Below are positions 24,531-32,559 of a stretch of 43,441 nucleotides of DNA, piece by piece (position 1 is the stretch's first letter; the number at the start of each line of letters is the position of its first letter). Position numbers and translations under genes: made by a program. The stretch comes from Campylobacter sp. GTDB lineage: Bacteria; Campylobacterota; Campylobacteria; Campylobacterales; Campylobacteraceae. The notes under the pieces were generated by a model. That model saw only the letters and a list, made by a program, of their open reading frames with translations, made no database searches and was not told the origin of the DNA. The DNA lies in the NCBI RefSeq assembly GCF_030528245.1, contig NZ_JAUMZG010000008.1, positions 1 through 43,441 on the forward strand, written 5' to 3'.

Positions 24531-25834
24531 AGCGCGTTAATCCCACCCACAAGGCTTTCTAGCTCCTCCTCCAAAACACTGCGAAAGTCCAAAACCGCCC
24601 TCCCATCCTCCACGCGCGCGATGATGTTTTTTTCCCGCATTCTCTCCTGCAAGCAAAGCGCCTCGCCCTCAAGCGCCAAAACGGCTGTGGGTAGGCTTTT
24701 ACCCGGCATCGAGCCCGCGCCGACTAAGGAGCGGCTGGTTTTTAGCGCGCTTGTGATCTTAAGCCTAGCTTGTGCCCAAAGGGCCTTTTTTTTGACCGCT
24801 GCTAAATCATCGTTTAAAAGCTTCAGGGTGGGAATTTTCGCGTAGGATTTTTCCAAATAGGCCCTGAGGCTTTCGTTCAAAAAGGCTAGGGTGATTTTAT
24901 CCACGCGTAGCATCCTCAAAAGCTGATTTTGCCGCATTTTATCGATGAGGGCGCTCTTGCCTAGGATGATGCCTGCTTGCACAGAGCCAAAAAGCTTATC
25001 GCCGCTGAAGCTTAAAACATCGCAATGCTTGAGGACTTTTTTGATTTCAGGCTCGTTTTTTGCAAGGCTAGATTCTAGCTTTCCGCACCAGCCAGAGCCC
25101 AAATCATAATAGCACCAAAGCCCCCTCTTGCGAGCCAGAGCGCCCAAATCCTCAATGCCGACCTCACCATGAAAGCCCGCGAGGGTGAAATTTGATTTGT
25201 GCGTTTTTAAAATCAAAGCCGTGCTTTCACTCAGGGCCTTGGCATAGTCTTCAAGATGCGTTTTATTGCTCGTGCCCACCTCGATGAGCCTGCTGCCTGC
25301 TGCCCTTATCACCTCGCTCATCCTAAAGCCCCCGCCGATTTCGACAAGCTCGCCCTTTGAAGTGATGAGCTCGGCATCACGAGCTAGGGAATTGAGCACC
25401 AAAAATACCGCCGCTGCGTTGTTATTGACGATGAGGGCGTCCTCGCAGTCAAAGAGAATTTTAAGTTTCTCAAGCACCACGCCATAGCGTGAGCCTCTTT
25501 TGCCGCTTTTGAGATCAAATTCTAGGTTGGAGTAGGAGCAGAGCAAATTTTTGCAGGCTTCAAAGCTTTGTTTGTCGATGAGGCTGCGGCCCAGATTGGT
25601 GTGTAAAATCACGCCCGTAGCGTTGATGAGGCTTTGAAAATCCCTGCGGTCAAATTTTAAAAGCGCGTCTTGAATCCTCAAAATCAAGGCGTTTTCATCC
25701 AAGAATTCCTTATTTTTGCGGCATTGTGCGACAATGGCTCTGGCAAAATGCACCTTCAAAAGGTGCGGGTAAGGCTTTAAGGCCTCGTTTTGAAGCAGTT
25801 TTTGGATGGGCGTGAAGCGGAAGTTTTCATTCAT
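24527..25834 (-). CDS. selA: L-seryl-tRNA(Sec) selenium transferase
   Basis: SelA converts Ser-tRNA(Sec) to Sec-tRNA(Sec) using selenophosphate and PLP. The PLP lysine is Lys280 in SFSGDKLFGSVQAG. Upstream are NATGVILHTNLGRS, the SKGELVEIGGGFRM segment and VGTSNKTH, all typical. It is 435 aa, slightly shorter than E. coli SelA. ATG start with AAGG eight bases ahead. It is first in a selA–selB pair with a four-base overlap. The usual client in this group is formate dehydrogenase; neither it, selD nor tRNA-Sec lies in the window. Upstream is the remnant island. Confidence 0.96.
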   Translation of the reverse strand: MNENFRFTPIQKLLQNEALKPYPHLLKVHFARAIVAQCRKNKEFLDENALILRIQDALLKFDRRDFQSLINATGVILHTNLGRSLIDKQSFEACKNLLCSYSNLEFDLKSGKRGSRYGVVLEKLKILFDCEDALIVNNNAAAVFLVLNSLARDAELITSKGELVEIGGGFRMSEVIRAAGSRLIEVGTSNKTHLEDYAKALSESTALILKTHKSNFTLAGFHGEVGIEDLGALARKRGLWCYYDLGSGWCGKLESSLAKNEPEIKKVLKHCDVLSFSGDKLFGSVQAGIILGKSALIDKMRQNQLLRMLRVDKITLAFLNESLRAYLEKSYAKIPTLKLLNDDLAAVKKKALWAQARLKITSALKTSRSLVGAGSMPGKSLPTAVLALEGEALCLQERMREKNIIARVEDGRAVLDFRSVLEEELESLVGGINAL

Positions 25835-25887
25835 TATAGAGCCTTAGAAGATCTGCAAAAGATTTTAGTGCAGAATTTTTAACGCAG

Positions 25888-26109
25888 TTAAAATTGCTTC
25901 TTTTTAATCTCAGCCTTGATTTCATCGACCATCGCATTGACCTTGAGACTGATTTCTTGAGAATGACTGACCGCTTCGACGCTTTGTTGCGTTACGGATT
26001 CTAACTGGGCGATGGCCTCGTTGATTTGGCTTATGCCCTGCGTTTGCTCCTTGATGCTCTCGCTCATGTCATTGACCCCTTGGACTAGGACATTGAAATT
26101 GGCTTCGAT
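25888..26109 (-). pseudogene. 3' remnant of a methyl-accepting chemotaxis receptor
   Basis: The frame encodes only the tail of a chemoreceptor signalling domain: IEANFNVLVQGVNDMSE, then KEQTQGISQINEAIAQLE. It ends in the Lys-rich KKKQF typical of Campylobacter Tlp receptors, which normally run to 600-700 residues. Everything upstream, including the ligand domain and the kinase-binding hairpin tip, is missing. At about 26107-26109 the homology stops abruptly and a different gene's start begins in another frame. It cannot work as a receptor. Confidence 0.8.
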
Positions 26110-26200
26110 AAAGGTTTGGCTTGTATTTTTTCCAATTATATAAAGTGCTAACATCAACACCCAAATGATACGCCATATCGCGTTTGCTTTTTTTCGCCAT
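26069..26200 (-). pseudogene. 5' remnant of a helix-turn-helix gene fused to the receptor remnant
   Basis: From ATG 26200, with AAGG six bases ahead, the frame reads a basic start and then RDMAYHLGVDVSTLYNW followed by KKYKPNLY. That is a complete HTH of the type that opens many small Campylobacter DNA-binding proteins (A-x-x-L-x-V-S-x-x-T-L-Y-N-W). After codon 31 the sequence crosses into chemoreceptor DNA in a foreign frame and stops at codon 44. The HTH gene's 5' end and the receptor's 3' end were thus joined, most simply by a deletion. A 43-residue HTH peptide could still be made. Confidence 0.65.
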
Positions 26201-26371
26201 AAGCTACCTTAAATTTTTAAATGCTTTAGGCTGATTTTACATTAAAAATTCTTTATTAAAAACACTTGAAATAATCAATGTTTTATTAAAAATATATTTA
26301 ATATTTCAATATTTTATAGGCTAAATTAGTGGAACAATTCCATTTCATTTTTTTAAGAAAGGAGTTTTTCT

Positions 26372-26858
26372 ATGAATAAAGTAGATGTGATGGCAAACAC
26401 TGCGTGGGCTATTGGCGATGATTATGAGTTAAATTTGGTTGAGCGAAAGCTTGATAAATTTTCTAGTGAACAATTAAAGCAATTTGATAGCAGGATGGAT
26501 AAACTAAATTTAAAAGAGGCATCAAAATTAAAAATTCTTACATTTTTTTTTGGTGCTTTTGGAATTGCTAGATTTATGACTGGGCAAAAGAATATTTCTT
26601 TTGGTTGCTATGCTTATTGTTCCAAAGATTATGATTCAAAGTGTGGACATTCATTCTGATTCCGATTCATTAGTTGGTGTATTTATGCTTTTTGGAGGAG
26701 GCGCACTTTTAATTGGTTTAAAAATTTTAATTGTAATTTTATGGATTTGGGATTTTGCAAAAGCTGATGATTTAGCTTATAATTACAATTTTTATCAAAT
26801 TATGGGTTTGATACGGGATATAGAAAATAAAGATGAGAAAGGAAAAAGCAATGATTAA
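26372..26858 (+). pseudogene. TM2-domain membrane protein, interrupted by a +1 frameshift
   Basis: The first frame (26372-26659) starts at ATG after AAAGGAG. It has a helical polar N-terminus and then ILTFFFGAFGIARFMTGQKN, the first half of a TM2 domain (G-x-F-G-x-x-R-F). At about 26599-26602 (TTTT) the frame is lost. The +1 frame from 26601 carries the expected continuation, with a second hydrophobic hairpin and ILWIWDFAKADDLAYNYNF, ending at 26858. Removing one T restores a protein of about 161 residues. Codon use is A/T-rich compared with the neighbours. It could be a sequencing error, a recent mutation, or slippage. The last eight bases overlap the P-loop gene. Confidence 0.7.
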
Positions 26859-27333
26859 ATTTAACGCGTTAATTACACTTCAAGGTGCAGCTAACACAGG
26901 AAAGACTGCAAGTATTTCTCGTGCATTTTTACGCACTTTAGAAAATAAATTTTTAGTGAAATATTTTAAATATTATGAAAAAGGCGATTTTGTAGCCATA
27001 GTGGAATTTGATGGTAAATATGTAGCTTTTTGCTCGGTTGGTGATGTTGATTTAGAGCTTGTAAATCAATTTGAGTTGCTAAGCAAAGAAGCTTTAGAGC
27101 AAGGCATTAAGTGCTTTGATGTTTTGGTGGTGGCACATCGCACAAGTGGTAAAACTTGCGATTTTATAAAAGAATGCTTAAGGCAAAATACTCAAACTAA
27201 GATTAGAGAATTTAAAAGTCTAACCAAAGGTGAATTTTATGATGAAAATGGGGGATTTTTACACAAAAAAATGGAGCAACACATCAAACAGACTTCTAAA
27301 GAGCTTTACGAGGCAATTAAAGCTTGTCTTTAA
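26851..27333 (+). CDS. small P-loop NTPase of unknown function (160 aa)
   Basis: The start is ATG 26851, eight bases after AAGGA and inside the end of the TM2 gene. The N-terminus MIKFNALITLQGAANTGKT carries a Walker A motif, G12-x4-G17-K18-T19. A hydrophobic strand CFDVLVVAHRTSGKT (about 93-107) sits where a Walker B or switch strand would be. No further family mark is recognised; the fold could be that of a small kinase or a GTPase-like switch. A/T-rich codon use and overlap with the TM2 gene suggest the two came together by horizontal transfer and work as a pair. Confidence 0.6.
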   Translation: MIKFNALITLQGAANTGKTASISRAFLRTLENKFLVKYFKYYEKGDFVAIVEFDGKYVAFCSVGDVDLELVNQFELLSKEALEQGIKCFDVLVVAHRTSGKTCDFIKECLRQNTQTKIREFKSLTKGEFYDENGGFLHKKMEQHIKQTSKELYEAIKACL

Positions 27334-27349
27334 TATGACACTTTTTTTT

Positions 27350-27380
27350 AGGTTTGACTTAGTTTAAACCTTTCTTCTTT
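27350..27380 (+). terminator. probable terminator after the P-loop gene
   Basis: AGGTTT and AAACCT form a 6-bp stem with a ten-base loop, followed by TTCTTCTTT. It separates the island from the ABC-F gene. Confidence 0.45.
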
Positions 27381-27396
27381 ATTAAAAGCTTTTCGC

Positions 27397-27402
27397 TACA
27401 AT
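27397..27402 (+). promoter_or_regulatory. -10 box for the ABC-F gene
   Basis: TACAAT lies 24 nt before the ABC-F ATG, with AAGGA between them. Confidence 0.5.
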
Positions 27403-27426
27403 ACTTCAAAAATTCTAAGGAAAATT

Positions 27427-28995
27427 ATGGTCGAAGTTAAAAATCTCACGATGCGCTTTGCCAATCAGCTCTTGTTTGAAAATGTAAATTTAAAGCTTGT
27501 TAGGGGGCAGCGATACGGGCTCATCGGTGCGAACGGCGCTGGCAAAAGCACTTTTTTAAAAATTCTCTCAGGCGAGCTTGAAGCAAATAGCGGTGAAATT
27601 TGCATCGATGAGGGTTTGCGCGTGGCGGTTTTGGGGCAGGATCAGTTCGCCTTTGAAAATTACACAGTAAAAGATGCCGTGATGTGCGCAAACAAGAGGC
27701 TTTACGAGGCCTTGAAGGAAAAAGAAAAGCTTTATTTGAGCGAGGAATTTACAGACGCCATCAATGAGCGCTTGGGTGAGCTTGAGATGGTTTGCGCAGA
27801 AGAGGACCCCAACTACGACTGCGAAACGAGGTGTGAGAAAATTTTAAGCTCTTTAAAAATCAAGGATTTTAATGCTTTAATGAGTAGCCTACAAAGTGCG
27901 GATAAATTTAAGGTTTTATTGGCACAGGTGCTATTTTTGGGCGCGGATGTGCTGTTTTTGGACGAGCCGACCAATAACCTTGACTTAGAGGCGATTTCTT
28001 GGCTTGAAAATGAGCTTTTGCGCCACGAGGGGACCCTTGTGGTGATCAGCCACGATAGGCATTTTCTCAATAAAATTTGCACGCGAATTTTGGATGTGGA
28101 TTTTAAGCAAATTCGCGATTTTGCGGGCAATTATGACGACTGGTATATGGCTTCTACGCTTTTGGCTAGGCAAGCTGAGCTTAAGCGCGATAAAACTCTA
28201 AAAGAGCGCGAGGAGCTAGAAAATTTCATACGCCGATTTTCCGCGAACGCTTCTAAGGCAAGGCAGGCCACAAGTAGGGCGAAGGCTTTGGAAAAATTAG
28301 AGCTAGAGGAGATTAAAATCTCCAGCAGACGCGACCCTAGCATTGTCTTTCGTCCGGGGCGGGAAATTGGCAACGAGGTGCTAGAATTTAAGGGCATTAG
28401 CAAGGCTTATGATGTGGCCTTGTTTTCAAATTTGGAGCTTAAAATCGAAAAGGGGGATAAAATCGCCCTTATCGGTGCAAACGGCGTGGGTAAAAGCACT
28501 TTGGCTAAAATCATCGCTGGAGCGTTAAAGGCTGATAGTGGCTTAGTGCATTTGGGTGCGACCATTGAGCTTGGGTATTTTCCGCAGGATACGAGTCGTC
28601 TCATTTGTGGAGATGTGAAACTTTACGAATGGCTGATGAGTGAAAAATTTAAGGATTTAGACTTAATTCGCAAGTGTTTAGGTAGAATGCTTTTTAGTGG
28701 CGCAGATCAGGAAAAAAATGCGGGAAGTTTAAGCGGGGGAGAAAAGCATCGCCTGATGCTCTCTCGCCTGATGCTTGAGCGGGGGAATTTTTTGCTTTTG
28801 GATGAGCCGGATAATCATTTGGATTTAGAAAGCATCATTGCCCTGGGCGAGGCTTTGCACAATTTTAAGGGCGTAGCACTTTGCATCACGCACGATAGGG
28901 AGCTTGTGAGCGCTTTTGCCAATCGCATCTGGCATTTAGACGGAGGAAAGTTGCGTGATTTTCGCGGGACTTATGAGGAATTTTTAGGAGAGTAA
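27427..28995 (+). CDS. ABC-F family ATPase, YbiT-like (522 aa)
   Basis: ABC-F proteins are soluble, paired ATPases that act on the ribosome and have no membrane domain. Two ABC domains are present: Walker A GANGAGKST (about 36) and GANGVGKST (about 350). The first LSGGQ site is degenerate and its Walker B is DEPTNNLDLEAI. The linker has RRFSANASKARQATSRAKALEKLELE, characteristic of the YbiT branch. The second half has LSGGEKHRL and DEPDNHLDLESI, where Asp replaces the almost invariant Thr of DEPTNHLD. A translational role is inferred from the family. A small conserved gene follows one base after the stop. It matches C. jejuni Cj0426. Confidence 0.88.
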   Translation: MVEVKNLTMRFANQLLFENVNLKLVRGQRYGLIGANGAGKSTFLKILSGELEANSGEICIDEGLRVAVLGQDQFAFENYTVKDAVMCANKRLYEALKEKEKLYLSEEFTDAINERLGELEMVCAEEDPNYDCETRCEKILSSLKIKDFNALMSSLQSADKFKVLLAQVLFLGADVLFLDEPTNNLDLEAISWLENELLRHEGTLVVISHDRHFLNKICTRILDVDFKQIRDFAGNYDDWYMASTLLARQAELKRDKTLKEREELENFIRRFSANASKARQATSRAKALEKLELEEIKISSRRDPSIVFRPGREIGNEVLEFKGISKAYDVALFSNLELKIEKGDKIALIGANGVGKSTLAKIIAGALKADSGLVHLGATIELGYFPQDTSRLICGDVKLYEWLMSEKFKDLDLIRKCLGRMLFSGADQEKNAGSLSGGEKHRLMLSRLMLERGNFLLLDEPDNHLDLESIIALGEALHNFKGVALCITHDRELVSAFANRIWHLDGGKLRDFRGTYEEFLGE

Positions 28996-28996
28996 A

Positions 28997-29329
28997 ATGT
29001 ACACTTACAGGATCAAATACGCAGCAGGTTTTGGGCACAACACGCAAAATCACAAGGGCTTTGGACCGACCATTTACATCGAGGAAGTGGTGCTTTACCA
29101 AACGCACAAGGACTATTTTGACTACATCGATTTTTACGAGGCGCATTCTAAGAGTGATGATACCTATTTTCACATCTCCTTCATGGAGGAGCGACCCTTG
29201 AGCCAAAAGGAAATCAAAATCCGTAGTGAGTATCGAAAGCTACGCGATGAGCGCTGTCAGAGGGCGAAGGAGGAATTTATCAAAAACAACGAAATCGAGC
29301 CTGAGCATTTGCCAACGCACGGGGATTAA
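28997..29329 (+). CDS. conserved protein of unknown function next to ABC-F (110 aa)
   Basis: A small, soluble, highly charged protein rich in Tyr, His and Glu; no signal peptide, membrane helix or known motif is seen. The first half looks like a beta-rich fold (MYTYRIKYAAGFGHN, PTIYIEEVVLY) and the second half is a charged helix. Its ATG lies one base after the ABC-F stop, with GGAGAG inside that gene's end, so the two are surely co-translated. C. jejuni has the same pair (Cj0426–Cj0427), which argues for a real gene linked to the ABC-F protein. It ends in a four-base overlap with the convergent yigZ-like gene. Confidence 0.75.
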   Translation: MYTYRIKYAAGFGHNTQNHKGFGPTIYIEEVVLYQTHKDYFDYIDFYEAHSKSDDTYFHISFMEERPLSQKEIKIRSEYRKLRDERCQRAKEEFIKNNEIEPEHLPTHGD

Positions 29330-29916
29330 AATTTGCCCAATTCTAGGCGCAGATGTTGAGGATTAAAGGCCTTGCAGAAATTTTCAAGGCGCATTCTTTC
29401 TCCCGCATCGCAAAAGACGCCGATGAGGACCGCATTTTCTACGAATTTTTTTGTGTATTCTGGGGCGTTTTTTTGCAAAAAATGTTCAATTTGGGCTAGA
29501 TTTTGAAGGCGAGCGTGGAGGGTTATCGTTTCTTTCACGGCGTGAAAATTCGCCTCCTTCAAGGCCGCATTAGCCGCTGCGGTGTAGGCTTTTACGAGGC
29601 CTCCAGTGCCGAGCTTCACCCCGCCAAAATAGCGCACCACGATGAGCCCCACATCCACGAGCTCCTTGCCCCTTAGGACATTGAGGCAGGGCAGAGCTGA
29701 GGTGCCCTTAGGCTCGCCATCATCGCTTTTATCCTCGATGATTTGTTTGAGAGCGTTGCGGTAGCGTAGGGCATGGACAAAATGCGCGGCCTTGGGGTGT
29801 TCTATTTTTAGCCTCTTAAGCTCAGTTTTAAAGGCACTAAAGGGACAAAGCGTGGCGATGAAGGCGGACTTTTTGACCTCGATTTTTGCGGTGTAAATTT
29901 CAGTGAGGGTTTGCAT
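29326..29916 (-). CDS. YigZ/IMPACT family protein (196 aa)
   Basis: The IMPACT/YigZ signature is unmistakable: KSAFIATLCP near the start, AAHFVHALRYR, SDDGEPKGTSALP, then IVVRYFGGVKLGTGGLVKAY. The C-terminal part is the small ferredoxin-like domain. In eukaryotes IMPACT modulates the Gcn2 stress pathway; the bacterial function is not settled, with roles in RNA binding or translation suggested. The ATG has no Shine-Dalgarno site and sits six bases after a perfect TATAAT, so the transcript is probably leaderless. It is divergent from rpoD and convergent with the small gene downstream of the ABC-F. Confidence 0.88.
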   Translation of the reverse strand: MQTLTEIYTAKIEVKKSAFIATLCPFSAFKTELKRLKIEHPKAAHFVHALRYRNALKQIIEDKSDDGEPKGTSALPCLNVLRGKELVDVGLIVVRYFGGVKLGTGGLVKAYTAAANAALKEANFHAVKETITLHARLQNLAQIEHFLQKNAPEYTKKFVENAVLIGVFCDAGERMRLENFCKAFNPQHLRLELGKF

Positions 29917-29922
29917 TAAATA

Positions 29923-29928
29923 ATTATA
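29923..29928 (-). promoter_or_regulatory. -10 box for yigZ, implying a leaderless mRNA
   Basis: TATAAT on the minus strand ends six bases before the yigZ ATG. Transcription would begin at or beside the start codon. Confidence 0.5.
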
Positions 29929-30081
29929 ATCTAAAAAAATTATGAAAAATTTTTTCTAAAATACGATTTAGGAGATGTAAAATTTTATGTTGACTTTTGT
30001 GACAATTTATCAACAAATTAAAATCTAAAAATTAATTAAGTTTGGCGGAATGTATTTTATTGATTTAAAAAAGGGTAATTC

Positions 30082-31953
30082 GTGGATGCTAAAAATTTAG
30101 AACTTGAAGAATTGTTTAGGGAGAATAGGAACGATTATCTCACCTATGAAAAATTGGTTAAATATATCCAAAAGCAGCCAAATTCAAGCACGGCAAAAAA
30201 AATTGGCTCTTTGGTTAAAAAATATAAGGTGAAGCTTTTTTCGGCAGCAGAAATCGCGCAAATGCAAAATATCGAGGATGAAAAAAGACTCCAAGAAGAA
30301 AAGCAAAAGCTGCAAGATGTGAGCCTGGAGAAGGAATTTGACCTTGCTAATGAAAATGACTTGCTGGAGTGGAGTCGCTCGGACTCGCCTGTGCGCATGT
30401 ATTTGAGGGAAATGGGGCAAATTTCTTTGCTGAATAAAGATGAAGAGGTGGAAATTTCTAAAAAAATCGAGCTCGGAGAGGATATTATCATCGATGCTTT
30501 CTGCTCTGTGCCTTATTTGATCGACTTTATTTTGGATTATAAAGAGCCTCTAATTAACCGCGAAAGACGCGTGAAAGAACTTTTTAAAAGCTTTGACGAT
30601 GAGGAAAAGAGCGAAGAGAAGCTTGAAGATATAGAGCTTGAGGAGGATAATGAGGGCAATGATGGGGCCGAGGGAGAAAGCACGGAAGATAAAAAAGCAA
30701 AAAAGACCAGTAAAAAAGAGGATGAGCGCACTCTGAAGGTAGTGGAAAAATTTAAGGCCCTAGAAAAGGCGAAAAAAGAGTGGCTTAAAGTTACCAAAGA
30801 TACAGGAAATAGTGATGAAATTTTGAACAAACTTAGCATCGCTTTTAAGAAAAATATTCTTAAAGAAAAGTTGATGGATTTGGGCCCCACCTCAAAGCTC
30901 ATCAGCGAAATCGTCAAATCCATAGAAACCGCGCTTAAGAGTGATGATGAATTCAACAAAGAACTGAAGCGCTTGGAGTATCGCTTGCCGATGTTTTCTG
31001 ATGAGCTTAAAAAAAGGCACGCAGATATTTTAAAAAACATAACAAAGCTCAGTAAGGAGGAGATTGCGGAGCTTGCGATAGAAACGACTATGGTGAGTAC
31101 CTACATGGAGATCAAAAAGCTCTTTCAAACCAAAGAGGCGAGCAAAAAAAGCTTTGATTTGAAAAAAAGTCGTCTCAAAGAAATTTTAGAGCAAATCAAA
31201 AGGGGTAAAAAAATCTCCGATGAGTCCAAGGCCAGAATGGCGCGATCCAATTTGCGCCTTGTCGTTAGCATAGCCAAACGCTATACAAATAGGGGTTTGC
31301 CCTTCTTGGATCTCATCCAGGAGGGCAACATCGGACTGATGAAGGCTGTGGATAAATTTGAATACAAGAGGGGGTATAAATTTTCTACCTATGCGACTTG
31401 GTGGATAAGGCAGGCGATTTCAAGAGCCATTGCCGATCAGGCAAGGACGATTAGAATTCCTATCCACATGATAGAAACGATCAATCAAATCAACAAAATC
31501 ATCAGAGAGCATTTGCAAAAAAGCGGCAAAGAGCCCGATGTCGATGTCATCGCCGCAGAAATGGGACTTAGTGTCGATAAGGTTAAGCAAGTGGTCAAAA
31601 TCACAAAAGAGCCCATCTCGCTGGAAGCACCCATAGGCAATGAGGACGATGGTCGATTTGGCGATTTTGTAGAGGATAAAAGCTCGCTTTCGCCTATGGA
31701 TAACATCCTAAAAGATGACTTGAAAGAGCAGATTGATGAGGTGCTTGATCAGCTCAATGACAGGGAAAAAGCGGTCATTCGTATGCGTTTTGGACTGCTT
31801 GAGGATGAAAGCGACAGAACTCTCGAAGAAATCGGCAAGGAGCTCAATGTAACCCGAGAAAGGGTGCGTCAAATAGAAAGCTCAGCGATTAAAAAACTCA
31901 AGCACCCAAAAGTGGGCAGAAAACTTAAAAACTACATCGAGGGCTGGAAGTAG
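30082..31953 (+). CDS. rpoD: primary sigma factor (sigma-70/RpoD)
   Basis: This is the housekeeping sigma factor. Region 1.1 fills the first 90 residues. Region 1.2 begins [16 protein letters not shown], and the non-conserved insert from about 170 to 220 is very acidic, then Lys-rich. Regions 2.1-2.4 include [25 protein letters not shown] and [17 protein letters not shown] (from 433), and region 4.2 has [20 protein letters not shown] (580-599). The 623 aa are normal for the group. The start is GTG, six bases after AAGGG. The 165-nt gap upstream holds no obvious -35/-10 pair, though a TTGACT occurs at 29990-29995. It ends in a stem-loop over its own stop (31939-31958). Confidence 0.97.
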   Translation: MDAKNLELEELFRENRNDYLTYEKLVKYIQKQPNSSTAKKIGSLVKKYKVKLFSAAEIAQMQNIEDEKRLQEEKQKLQDVSLEKEFDLANENDLLEWSRSDSPVRMYLREMGQISLLNKDEEVEISKKIELGEDIIIDAFCSVPYLIDFILDYKEPLINRERRVKELFKSFDDEEKSEEKLEDIELEEDNEGNDGAEGESTEDKKAKKTSKKEDERTLKVVEKFKALEKAKKEWLKVTKDTGNSDEILNKLSIAFKKNILKEKLMDLGPTSKLISEIVKSIETALKSDDEFNKELKRLEYRLPMFSDELKKRHADILKNITKLSKEEIAELAIETTMVSTYMEIKKLFQTKEASKKSFDLKKSRLKEILEQIKRGKKISDESKARMARSNLRLVVSIAKRYTNRGLPFLDLIQEGNIGLMKAVDKFEYKRGYKFSTYATWWIRQAISRAIADQARTIRIPIHMIETINQINKIIREHLQKSGKEPDVDVIAAEMGLSVDKVKQVVKITKEPISLEAPIGNEDDGRFGDFVEDKSSLSPMDNILKDDLKEQIDEVLDQLNDREKAVIRMRFGLLEDESDRTLEEIGKELNVTRERVRQIESSAIKKLKHPKVGRKLKNYIEGWK

Positions 31954-31962
31954 CCCTCAAGC

Positions 31963-32490
31963 CTAGTGGCAGCCACATCCGCCGCAACAACTCGACTTTT
32001 CAGCAAAAAATGCATCAAGCTTTGCGATATCTGGCATTTGCGTGATTTCGCTCACAAGCTCCTTGTATGCGATTTTGCCATCCTTGATCACAAAAACAGC
32101 CCTTGCCAAAAGCCCCTCTAAAGCACCATCGGCAATCAAAACGCCGTATTTTTCTCCAAATTCTTTAGAGACAAAATCGCTTGCCACGGTTATATTGTCA
32201 ATATTTTCCGTGCTGCAAAATCTCCCCATCGCAAAAGGCAAATCCATACTCACAACCACCACTTCCGCGCCATTATAGCTTGCGATTTTTTGGTTGAATT
32301 CCCTCGCCTCACTCGCACAAACAGGCGTGTCAAGGCTTGGCACGGTCAAAACAATCTGCACCCTGCCCTCCTTTGCAATCTCAACCGCACTCAAATCCTT
32401 AGCCTTTAAACTAAGCTTAGGCGCTACCTCACCCAGCGCAACCGAATTCCCCTTAAGCCTCACGGCATTTCCTTTAAAGGTTACCGACAT
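31963..32490 (-). CDS. tpx: thiol peroxidase with Cys-rich C-terminal tail
   Basis: Tpx is an atypical 2-Cys peroxiredoxin that reduces peroxides with thioredoxin. The peroxidatic Cys58 lies in LDTPVCASEAREFN and the resolving Cys92 in RFCSTENI, matching E. coli Cys61 and Cys95. The 175 aa end in SSCCGGCGCH, four cysteines and a terminal His in the last eight residues, which normal Tpx proteins (about 165-168 aa) lack. Such a tail could bind a metal. ATG start with AAGGAG. It corresponds to C. jejuni Cj0779 and is converged upon by rpoD. Confidence 0.93.
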   Translation of the reverse strand: MSVTFKGNAVRLKGNSVALGEVAPKLSLKAKDLSAVEIAKEGRVQIVLTVPSLDTPVCASEAREFNQKIASYNGAEVVVVSMDLPFAMGRFCSTENIDNITVASDFVSKEFGEKYGVLIADGALEGLLARAVFVIKDGKIAYKELVSEITQMPDIAKLDAFFAEKSSCCGGCGCH

Positions 32491-32525
32491 TTCATCTCCT
32501 TAAAATATTGAAATTCTCATTCCGT

Positions 32526-32559
32526 AAAAAATGCTAACAATTAAAAGTTAACATTTTTT
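32526..32559 (-). terminator. terminator after the UvrD-like helicase gene
   Basis: On the minus strand AAAAAATGTTAAC and GTTAGCATTTTTT pair over 13 positions with one mismatch around an eight-base loop, ending in a T run just after the helicase stop. Confidence 0.6.

Noticed and set aside
26290-26345. Short inverted repeats upstream of the TM2 gene as an operator
   Set aside because: Stems of five or six A/T-rich bases are expected by chance in this composition.
29980-30030. Short leader ORF and TTGACT upstream of rpoD
   Set aside because: The ribosome site is too far from the ATG, and no -10 box lies at the right distance from TTGACT.
31939-31958. Stem-loop GAGGGCT/AGCCCTC over the rpoD stop as a terminator
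   Set aside because: The stem is good but no T run follows on either strand.
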